Below are positions 1 to 5,722 of a stretch of 25,152 nt of DNA, piece by piece. The position numbers and the translations under genes were made by a program. The DNA lies in NCBI GenBank assembly GCA_964564695.1, contig CAZMCC010000058.1, forward strand, positions 1-25,152. The letters run 5' to 3'. Positions within the stretch are counted from its first letter, which is position 1. Every line of letters starts with the position of its first letter. This DNA comes from CAZMCC01 sp964564695. Lineage in GTDB: Bacteria; Planctomycetota; Phycisphaerae; Phycisphaerales; UBA1924. The notes beneath the pieces were generated by a model that was not told the DNA's origin, searched no databases, and saw only the letters and a program-made list of their open reading frames with translations.

Positions 1-12
1 AAGTGATGCGGA

Positions 13-55
13 TTTGTGCGCGCAAATGCGTACTTAGCGCGTTTGCGCGCGCAAA
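13..55. repeat. Imperfect hairpin built from two 14-bp palindromes
   Basis: Bases 13-30 and 38-55 are inverted copies of each other, 18 bases long, and differ only at two positions that would be G-U pairs in RNA. The loop is TACTTAG. Each arm also contains a 14-bp self-palindrome: TTTGCGCGCGCAAA at 42-55 is perfect, and 13-26 is the same except for one T. The structure can therefore be read as an RNA hairpin or as two operator-like sites about 29 bp apart. No gene could be assigned in the first 188 bases, so its target, if any, lies to the left of the window. Confidence 0.55.
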
Positions 56-159
56 AGCGATACATCGCGAGTGTGGGCGCGTTGGGGGTAGTCAGGAAAG
101 TTGTTTGGCCGGTGCGCGGCAGGAGCCCGGGGAGCAGAAGACCGACCCGGACCGGGAGG

Positions 160-191
160 GAGACTTCGCTCGCTTGCGCTCGCGGCTCTTA
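160..191 (-). repeat. REP-like repeat copy A at the 3' end of the dehydratase gene
   Basis: Read on the minus strand, this segment starts with the TAA stop of the dehydratase gene and continues GAGCCGCGAGCGCAAGCGAG. It matches the copies at 3293-3374 and 5689-5722, whose shared core is CCCGAGCGTnAGCGAGCGGG preceded by TAACGAAC. This copy is the most diverged of the set. Its position directly at a gene end fits the usual location of bacterial REP elements. Confidence 0.55.
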
Positions 192-500
192 TTTCTTCTT
201 TGGCCCTGCCAGCGGTTCGGCGAAACCGTCGGCCTTGGCCGCGAGGTCGAAGTCGAGCGTCGTGATGCCGCCCGAGTCGTGCGTGCTCAGGGTGAGCGTC
301 ACCTTGTTGTAGCGGATGAGGATGTCGGGATGGTGGTTCGCCGCCTCGGCGGCGTCCGCGACCTTGCCCACGAACTTCATCGACTCGGCGAAGTTCTTGA
401 ACGCGTACGTCCGCTGGATCGCCTCGCCGGTCTCGCTCCACTCCGGGCGGGCCTTGAGGTGGACGGCGATCTGGTCGTCGGTCAGCTTTTCAGCGGGCAT
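189..500 (-). CDS. 4a-hydroxytetrahydrobiopterin dehydratase (pterin-4a-carbinolamine dehydratase)
   Basis: The 103-residue product has the normal length of the PCD/DCoH family. The family signature lies at about residues 55-74, beginning NHHPDI and ending STH. The neighbouring histidines His56-His57 and His74 correspond to the pterin-binding and catalytic histidines. The enzyme dehydrates 4a-hydroxytetrahydropterin in the cytoplasm, recycling the cofactor of aromatic amino acid hydroxylases. Some bacterial homologues instead support molybdopterin or folate-type metabolism. No hydroxylase gene lies in this window, so the pathway here is open. I chose the ATG at 498-500 because the family begins just before the K-L-T-D-D segment and a GGAG lies upstream; a longer reading frame upstream has no family similarity. 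The TAA stop is the first triplet of a REP-like repeat. The gene is divergent from the glutamyl-Q tRNA(Asp) synthetase gene, with about 110 bp between. Confidence 0.9.
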   Translation of the reverse strand: MPAEKLTDDQIAVHLKARPEWSETGEAIQRTYAFKNFAESMKFVGKVADAAEAANHHPDILIRYNKVTLTLSTHDSGGITTLDFDLAAKADGFAEPLAGPKKK

Positions 501-613
501 CGGCCGGATCTCCAGGGCGCCGCGGTCGCGCCAGGGGGAGTGTACCGTGTCGGGCGGGCCCGCACGCCCACCCCGCGCGGGGGGAGTTCGGGAGCTTGAG
601 GGGCCCAGCGGCC

Positions 614-1591
614 ATGGTTGACCGTCGCACGACACGCCTGGCCCCGTCTCCCACCGGTGCGCTCCACCTGGGCAACGCGCGGACGTTCCTGATCACCTGG
701 GCCCTCGCCCGGTCGCGGGATTGGCGGGTGGTTCTGCGCATTGAGGACCTCGACACGCCGCGGGTGAAGGCGGGGGCGGCCGGGGCGATCGCGCGGACGC
801 TCGAGCGCCTGGGAATGGACTGGGACGGCCCGCCGATGGTGCAGAGTGACGACCTCGAGCCCTACCGCCACGCGATGCGGAAACTCGCGCGGCTCGGGCT
901 GGTGTACCCGTGTGCGCTGTCGCGGGCGGAGATCGAGGCCGCGGCCAGCGCGCCGCAGGAGGGGTCGCACGAGGTGGTGTACCCCGCATCGCTGCGACCC
1001 GAGCTTCGTCCGCTCGACTTTGACGCGTTCGGGGTGGGGGGGCTGGGGGAGGCCGGGGCGACGAACTGGCGGTTCGCCACGCCGCCGGGGGTTGTTGAGT
1101 TCACCGACGCCTTCGCGGGCCCGCAACGGATCGACCCGGCGAAGAACATCGGCGACTTCATCGTCTGGACCAAGCGCGACCAGCCGAGCTACCAGCTCGC
1201 GGTCGTCGTCGACGACCACCGCCAGGGCATCACCGACGTCGTCCGAGGCGACGACCTGCTCGAGTCCGCGGCCCGCCAGATTCTCCTGTTCCGGGCCCTG
1301 GGCCTGGCCCCCGAACCGGCGTGGATGCACCTGCCGCTGGTCATCGGCAGCGACGGGCGCCGCCTCGCCAAGCGCCACGGCGACACGCGGGTCGACCGCT
1401 ATCTCGACGCCGGGGTGCCGGTGGAGGCGATCGTCGGGCTCATCGCCCGCTGGAGCGGGGTGGCGACGGCCAAAGACGGGCTCCTGACACCCGAGGAGTT
1501 CAGACGTCGGCTCGATCCGGCTAGCATCCCCCGGGACCCCGTGGTGTTTACGCCGGAGGACGACGCATGGCTCGTTGGAAGTTCACGCTGA
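614..1591 (+). CDS. gluQRS: Glutamyl-Q tRNA(Asp) synthetase
   Basis: The 325-residue product is a truncated GluRS-like class I synthetase without an anticodon-binding domain. It attaches glutamate to the queuosine base at the wobble position of tRNA(Asp). The N-terminal PSPTGALHLGNAR at about residues 11-23 is the HIGH-type motif, RIEDLDTPR (42-50) is the conserved substrate-binding segment, and RLAKRHG (250-256) is the KMSKS-type loop. The E. coli enzyme has a zinc site of three cysteines and a tyrosine; here only Cys100 (YPCALSR) remains and the later cysteine position reads YPASLRP, so zinc is probably not bound. The ATG at 614 is preferred, with GAGGGG upstream. A TTG at 596 in the same frame would add six residues. 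The last 25 bases overlap the next gene, suggesting coupled translation. The gene implies that this organism makes or salvages queuosine. Confidence 0.9.
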   Translation: MVDRRTTRLAPSPTGALHLGNARTFLITWALARSRDWRVVLRIEDLDTPRVKAGAAGAIARTLERLGMDWDGPPMVQSDDLEPYRHAMRKLARLGLVYPCALSRAEIEAAASAPQEGSHEVVYPASLRPELRPLDFDAFGVGGLGEAGATNWRFATPPGVVEFTDAFAGPQRIDPAKNIGDFIVWTKRDQPSYQLAVVVDDHRQGITDVVRGDDLLESAARQILLFRALGLAPEPAWMHLPLVIGSDGRRLAKRHGDTRVDRYLDAGVPVEAIVGLIARWSGVATAKDGLLTPEEFRRRLDPASIPRDPVVFTPEDDAWLVGSSR

Positions 1592-2079
1592 TCGCGACTC
1601 TGGTTCTCGCCGTGGGCGTCGGGTTCGCGCTGCACGGGTGCGACGAGAAGACCTCGGCCGACGTCGCCCGCGTGAAGATCGCCGGGCAGTCGTACTTCCT
1701 GGAGATCGCGGCCACCAACGAGGTGCGCATGAAGGGGCTGGGGGGACGGACCCACATCGACGACGACGGCGGGATGCTCTTTGTGTTCCGCGCCCCGGCG
1801 GTGCTGTCGTTCGTGATGCGCGACTGCCCGATCACCATCGACATCCTGTTCCTCGACGGCTCGGGGCGGGTGGTGGCGGCCCACGAAATGACGCCCGAGG
1901 AGCCCCGCAAGCCCGGGGAGACCGACCAGGCGTACGACAACCGTCTGAAACTATGGCCCAGCCGGTTTGCGGCCCAATTTGCGGTGGAACTGAAGGAAGG
2001 TTCCATCAAGAAGCTCGGCGTCAAGGAGGGCGACCTCGTCGAGTTTGACCTCGCCGGGGTGAAGGCCAAGGCGCAGTAG
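1567..2079 (+). CDS. DUF192 family exported protein
   Basis: The 170-residue product begins with a basic and then hydrophobic segment (residues 1-21) followed by LHGC, a poor but possible lipobox with Cys25. It is therefore exported and perhaps lipid-anchored. The rest is a DUF192 domain: RMKGLGGRTHIDDDGGMLFVF at about 54-74 and FVMRDCPITIDILFLD at about 82-97 are the family's typical segments. The common family version is MKNT(T/C)IPLDI; here Asp and Cys follow MR. The biochemical role of DUF192 is not established. The ATG has a clear GGAGG ribosome binding site about 7 bases upstream, inside the end of the synthetase gene, so the 25-base overlap is probably real. An insertion of about 20 charged residues (PEEPRKPGETDQAYDN) interrupts the C-terminal part. 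Confidence 0.8.
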   Translation: MARWKFTLIATLVLAVGVGFALHGCDEKTSADVARVKIAGQSYFLEIAATNEVRMKGLGGRTHIDDDGGMLFVFRAPAVLSFVMRDCPITIDILFLDGSGRVVAAHEMTPEEPRKPGETDQAYDNRLKLWPSRFAAQFAVELKEGSIKKLGVKEGDLVEFDLAGVKAKAQ

Positions 2080-2147
2080 GCCGATCCTTCCGACGGCGCG
2101 CCTCCTCACGACCCCCCACTGCGCGCCCCCTCGGGAGCGCGGCGGCC

Positions 2148-3287
2148 ATGGCGAGCAACGAAGCGGTTCGGATCGCGGTTCTCGGCGCCGGGCCGGCGGG
2201 GCGGGATTGCACCCGCGTGCGGGCCCTGGCGGACGCCGCGGCGGCCCGTGATGGCGTGCTGCTGTTCGAGGACGACTCCACCGGGGCCCAACCCGACGTG
2301 GGGGTGCTTCTCGGACCTGACGTGCGCGGGGCCCAGCGGGTGGCTCGCGCGGGCGCGCCGATCGTGGGTGTCGGGGATATCGGGACGACGAACGTGACGA
2401 CCCAGCTGCCGGGCGACGCGGGTGCCGACGTGGTCGCGGCGGTCGCGTGCGGGCTGGCGAGCCACCACCGGCAGATCATGGGCGAACTCGCCCTCGCCGA
2501 GCGATGCCAGCTCCAGGCCGCCCGCCAGCTTGATGAACTGCACGAGGAGATGGTGCTGGCGGCCGGCATCCAGCAGGAATTCATCCCGCGCGAGACGACC
2601 TCGCTGCACGGGATCGAACTCGGGGTGCTGCTGCGTCCCAGTTCGTTCGTGAGCGGCGACATCTACCGCGTGGAACGGATCGACGATCGGCGGATCGCGC
2701 TGGTGGTCGCGGACGCCGTGGGCCATGGCTTCAGCGCCGGGCTGCTGACCATGTTCCTGTGCTCGCAGTTCGCGCTCGCGTCACACACAGGGACGCGCTG
2801 CCCCGCGGCCATCCTGCGGGCCATGAACAACGCGCTGCTGCAGTGCGCGGGACGCCCGAAGCTCGCGACCGCGGCGTGCGCCGTGATCGACGAGATCAGC
2901 GGCGAGGTTCGGCTCGCGTCGGCGGGGCATCCGGCGCCGGTGCTCGTGACCGGGCGCCAGGGCATGCCGCTGACGCCGCACGGCGTCTTGCTCGGGGTGT
3001 GCGAGGACGCGGAGTACGAAGTCCGGGACTTGACGATGGCGCCGGGCGAGACGCTGGTGATGTACACCGACGGGCTCGAGGTGCTGTGCGGGCAGAACGT
3101 CGAGGGCAATGCGTGCGGCGAACTCGGCGCGTGGGTGGCGGAGATCTTCGATCCGTCGCGGGCGATGGACGCCGCGATCGCCGCGGCCGAGGCCAAGCTC
3201 GACAGCGGGCCCGGGTCGCTCAAGTACCCCGACGACATCACGCTGGCGGCGGCGCGGTACGTCGGCAGCGGCGCGCGCGCGGCGTGA
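2148..3287 (+). CDS. SpoIIE/RsbU-type PPM serine phosphatase with N-terminal receiver-like region
   Basis: The 379-residue product ends in a PPM-type phosphatase domain (about residues 150-372). The metal-binding signatures are all present: SGD (169-171), DAVGHG (189-194), TDG (307-309) and PDD (361-363). An active Mn/Mg-dependent phosphatase is expected. Family members dephosphorylate anti-anti-sigma or STAS proteins in partner-switching pathways. Residues 7-105 look like an alternating strand/helix domain similar to a response-regulator receiver, but I cannot find a convincing phospho-acceptor aspartate and lysine set, so it may be degenerate or a different Rossmann-like fold. Residues 112-145 form a charged helix, probably a coiled-coil linker to the catalytic domain. 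No anti-sigma or STAS gene is nearby. GGGAG lies 10 bases before the ATG. The gene is followed by a large inverted repeat. Confidence 0.85.
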   Translation: MASNEAVRIAVLGAGPAGRDCTRVRALADAAAARDGVLLFEDDSTGAQPDVGVLLGPDVRGAQRVARAGAPIVGVGDIGTTNVTTQLPGDAGADVVAAVACGLASHHRQIMGELALAERCQLQAARQLDELHEEMVLAAGIQQEFIPRETTSLHGIELGVLLRPSSFVSGDIYRVERIDDRRIALVVADAVGHGFSAGLLTMFLCSQFALASHTGTRCPAAILRAMNNALLQCAGRPKLATAACAVIDEISGEVRLASAGHPAPVLVTGRQGMPLTPHGVLLGVCEDAEYEVRDLTMAPGETLVMYTDGLEVLCGQNVEGNACGELGAWVAEIFDPSRAMDAAIAAAEAKLDSGPGSLKYPDDITLAAARYVGSGARAA

Positions 3288-3292
3288 TCGGC

Positions 3293-3374
3293 AACGAAAC
3301 CCGAGCGTGAGCGAGCGGGCCTTCGCTCTGAAATACGGGAGCGGAGGCCCCTCGCTGACGCTCGGGGTTCGTTA
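3293..3374. repeat. REP-like inverted pair (REPIN-like), long hairpin
   Basis: Two REP-like units face each other. The left arm (3293-3321) and right arm (3346-3373) pair over about 28 bp with two mismatches and one bulged base. The inner flanks TTCGCTC and GAGCGGA extend the stem by about 7 bp, leaving a loop of about 10 bases. Each arm carries the core seen at 160-191 and 5689-5722. It lies 6 nt after the phosphatase stop codon, between convergent genes. It could block exonuclease or polymerase, but its resemblance to the other copies shows that it is a dispersed element, not only a local terminator. Confidence 0.75.
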
Positions 3375-3411
3375 CAAAACACACCCGCCGGCTCTGTCGA
3401 GCCGACGGGTG
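3372..3411 (-). terminator. Rho-independent terminator of the PEP-CTERM protein gene
   Basis: On the minus strand, downstream of the gene ending at 3471, a 13-bp stem with one mismatch (3382-3411, arms CACCCGTCGGCTC and GAGCCGGCGGGTG, 4-base loop) is followed by TGTTTTGTAA. A strong GC stem with a following T-rich run is the classical form and stands out in this GC-rich sequence. A second, smaller perfect hairpin (GGTCGC, 5-base loop, GCGACC) lies at 3420-3436, between the stop codon and the terminator. Confidence 0.75.
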
Positions 3412-3470
3412 CGCGGGTCGGTCGCGTCTAGCGACCCGATCTGGAAAGGAGGGATTCGTCGTGTGAACGC

Positions 3471-4355
3471 TCAGCGGCGCCGACGTGCGGCCGCGAGGCC
3501 GACGAGGGCGAGCATTCCGGCCGCGCCGGGCGCGGGGATGACGGCGATGTCGGTGAGGTACAGGCCCGAGCCGATCTCGCCCACGAGCACCGTGGCGCCG
3601 GTGCTGAGGTTGAGGGTGTAGAACTTGCTGGCGACTCCGGTGGTGTCGGAGAGGAAGGCCGCACCGGTGGGGCCGAAGATGTCGAACCCGGCCGAGTCGC
3701 CCAAATCAAACCCCAGCGCTCCCACCGGAGTCACAATTCCACCGTTGAATGAGGGATTGCCGCCGGCCATGGAGCCGGTCTCGACGAGTTGGTCGCGGGC
3801 GGAGTCGAGGATGAACTGGCGCGTTGAGCCGGCGGGGACCATGATGCCGAACTGCGAGTTGGTGTACGCGGCGCCCACGGCGCGGGGCGTGCCCGAGCCG
3901 TCGGCGTAGGACAGGGTTGTGTCGAGCGGGGGGGCGACGGCGCCGCCGGTGACCGGGTTGAGGCGCCGGTTGCCGCCGTTGGCGTCGACGACGCGGATGC
4001 GGTCGACCGTAGGGTTGAAGTCGACGCCGAAGCCCGCGGCGGTGGCATCGAGCCCCGGGGTGAAGCCCGAGCCGATGGCGGTGGCCGTGCCGCCGGCGTC
4101 GAGGGCGAGGACTCGGCTATCGCTGGTGACGATGAAGAACTGGCGGGTGAGGGGTCGGAAGTCGAAGCCGCGGATGGCCTCGCCGGGGTTGAGGCCGGTG
4201 ATGGCGTTGTCGGTGAGCAGGGTGCCGGGGGCGGCGGTGCTGAACGACACGATACGGTTGCTGTTGGTGACGCCGTAGGCGACGAGCTGGGCGGAGGCTC
4301 CGGCGGCGAAGGCGACAAGCGTGGCGGTACCGATGGCTGCGGGAATAGCGCGCAT
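3471..4355 (-). CDS. Exported DUF4394-like protein with PEP-CTERM-type sorting tail
   Basis: The 294-residue product has a Sec signal peptide (about residues 1-22, ending in GASAQ). It is followed by a DUF4394-like region in which repeated short segments alternate (VSFSTAAPG, GFDFRP, ALDAGGTATAIG, GVDFNPTVDRIRVV). The segment GVDFNP...DRIRVV...N.RLNP is characteristic of that family, which probably folds as a beta-propeller. The C-terminus (about 272-294) is PAPG, a hydrophobic stretch and RRRR, resembling the PEP-CTERM signal that exosortase/archaeosortase enzymes process, so the protein is probably delivered to the cell surface or matrix. I chose the ATG at 4353-4355 because the signal peptide begins there and GGAGAG lies 8-9 bases upstream; a longer reading frame upstream is compositionally unlike a protein N-terminus. 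No exosortase gene is in this window. A terminator follows. Confidence 0.85.
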   Translation of the reverse strand: MRAIPAAIGTATLVAFAAGASAQLVAYGVTNSNRIVSFSTAAPGTLLTDNAITGLNPGEAIRGFDFRPLTRQFFIVTSDSRVLALDAGGTATAIGSGFTPGLDATAAGFGVDFNPTVDRIRVVDANGGNRRLNPVTGGAVAPPLDTTLSYADGSGTPRAVGAAYTNSQFGIMVPAGSTRQFILDSARDQLVETGSMAGGNPSFNGGIVTPVGALGFDLGDSAGFDIFGPTGAAFLSDTTGVASKFYTLNLSTGATVLVGEIGSGLYLTDIAVIPAPGAAGMLALVGLAAARRRR

Positions 4356-4504
4356 GACACTTCTCTCCATCTGTTGCTGACTCGGGGCGCGGGACACAGG
4401 CGGCCGAACACCGGCCGGGACCCGCGGGCGAGACGGCAGGTGGGGTTTCGGCGGCGGTCGGGGGGCGGATTTTCGCCGCGAACGGATTTCGGGCTTAGGC
4501 TGTG

Positions 4505-4945
4505 ATGATGAGGCGCAACCACGTCGTGATGGCCGTTTCGAGCTTGGCGCTGAGCGTGCTGATCGTTCTGGGGGGGTGCTCACAGACGCGAGCCGAAAAG
4601 CTGGCGGACCGGGCCGAGGATGTTGAGGGTGCGCTCGTGCACGAGCGCGACCGCGTGCTCGAACTTTCGCCAGGGGCGGAGCGGTCGACGCGGCTCGATC
4701 ACCTGCGGAACCTGAACCTGCAGCTGCGGGCGGCGAACATCTCGCGGGCGGCCGCGCCGATGCTGCTGGAGGGTCAGCAGGTCGACCTGGCGTACGACGT
4801 GCTCGACGAGGTGTACGGGACGATCAACTGGAACATCCCGCTGGCGGGGGACGATGCGCAGAAGCGGTCGCTGCCGTCGCTGTTCGAGCAGACGGGGTTG
4901 GATTTCGACCGGTTGAGGGCGATGCCGGAGGGGCCGGCGAAGTGA
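4505..4945 (+). CDS. Small lipoprotein of unknown function
   Basis: The product has about 146 residues. A short basic N-terminus (MMRRN) and a hydrophobic segment end in VLGGC with Cys25, a near-perfect lipobox, so it should be a lipid-anchored envelope protein. The mature part is mostly helical and charged (KLADRAEDVEGALVHERDRVLEL), and the C-terminal half is rich in hydrophobic and acidic residues. I recognise no domain. Three consecutive in-frame starts exist (GTG 4502, ATG 4505, ATG 4508); I take the first ATG because an AGG lies 6-7 bases before it. The gene is divergent from the PEP-CTERM protein gene, with about 150 bases between, and two GC hairpins follow its stop. Confidence 0.7.
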   Translation: MMRRNHVVMAVSSLALSVLIVLGGCSQTRAEKLADRAEDVEGALVHERDRVLELSPGAERSTRLDHLRNLNLQLRAANISRAAAPMLLEGQQVDLAYDVLDEVYGTINWNIPLAGDDAQKRSLPSLFEQTGLDFDRLRAMPEGPAK

Positions 4946-4954
4946 GCCGGGTGA

Positions 4955-5032
4955 CCCTGGGTCGGCCGCTTTGGGCAGACCCGGGGATGGACTCCGCTTG
5001 TGAGCTCTTTCCGTTGACCCCACGCCGGGGTC
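4955..5032. terminator. Two GC hairpins between convergent genes, possible termination region
   Basis: CCCTGGGTC at 4955-4963 pairs with GACCCGGGG at 4978-4986 (9 bp, one G-U pair). GACCCC at 5016-5021 pairs with GGGGTC at 5027-5032 around a 5-base loop. Both lie between the lipoprotein gene (plus) and the DoxX-like gene (minus), where termination is expected. Neither has a following T tract, so they would act, if at all, as bidirectional stabilising or attenuating structures. Confidence 0.3.
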
Positions 5033-5078
5033 TGGCGAAGCGCCCGACCCCGGGCACCCATCGCGCCCGCGCACCCAA

Positions 5079-5630
5079 TCACGCCGAGGAGGCTCGGACT
5101 TCGTCGGCGGCTCTTGCCTGCTCGGCGATGTGGCCGCTGGCGATCATGGCGCCGCCGCGGACGGTGGCGCCGACGACGAAGGCGGCGGAGATGAGGACGA
5201 TGTTCTTGATGATGTACTGACCCTCGAGCGTGGGGACAATGGGGAAGTGCTTCCAGGTTTCGTCGGGGAAGAGGAACAGGGGCGTGACGGTGCCGAGCAT
5301 CTGAACCAACAGCAGCAGGATCGTCACGCGCAGGAACCAGCCGCTGAGCAGGCCGAGGCCGATGGCGACTTCCCACACGGCGAGTGCGGGGCGCGAGGCG
5401 CCGGGCTGGACCGCGCCGAAGGTGAGCCGGGCGATGGTCCTGGTCGCGAGCTCGTCGGCGGGGCTGAGGTTGGGGATGAACTTGAGGGCGCCGAACCAGA
5501 GGAAGACGACGCCGAGCGAGAGTCGCAGGAGCCACGGGCCGTTCTTCGCCATCCAGAGCGTGATGCGTCGGTCGAGGGCGACGAAGGCGGGGCTGGCGGC
5601 CGGGGATGGTGTGGGGGTCGGGGGGGTCAT
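5079..5630 (-). CDS. DoxX-like four-helix integral membrane protein
   Basis: The 183-residue product has four predicted membrane segments, at about residues 33-52, 82-99, 101-121 and 137-158. The order and motifs (LRLSLGVVFLWFGALKF in the first helix, WEVAIGLGLLSG in the second) are those of the DoxX/DUF417-like superfamily of small inner-membrane proteins. Members have been linked to quinone-dependent oxidation or redox homeostasis in some organisms, but the function here cannot be read from sequence. The segment FPDETWKHFPIVPTLEGQYIIKN before the last helix carries the only strongly polar residues. The ATG at 5628-5630 begins a proline-rich cytoplasmic leader (PPTPTPSPAASP) and has only a weak ribosome binding site. 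The FG-GAP gene upstream on the same strand ends about 90 bases earlier, with a REP-like element in between. Confidence 0.75.
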   Translation of the reverse strand: MTPPTPTPSPAASPAFVALDRRITLWMAKNGPWLLRLSLGVVFLWFGALKFIPNLSPADELATRTIARLTFGAVQPGASRPALAVWEVAIGLGLLSGWFLRVTILLLLVQMLGTVTPLFLFPDETWKHFPIVPTLEGQYIIKNIVLISAAFVVGATVRGGAMIASGHIAEQARAADEVRASSA

Positions 5631-5688
5631 GGGGAATCTTTGAGCCGGCCTCGGATGACGGCGGCGGAAGTGCGTGTGCGGAGGGGCG

Positions 5689-5722
5689 CGGAGGCCCGCT
5701 CGCTTACGCTCGGGGTTCGTTA
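5689..5722 (-). repeat. REP-like repeat copy C at the 3' end of the FG-GAP gene
   Basis: On the minus strand the element begins TAACGAACCCCGAGCGTAAG and continues CGAGCGGGCCTCCGC. It is almost identical to the right arm of the 3293-3374 element read on its own minus strand (TAACGAACCCCGAGCGTCAG). Its first three bases are the stop codon of the FG-GAP gene. Confidence 0.7.
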
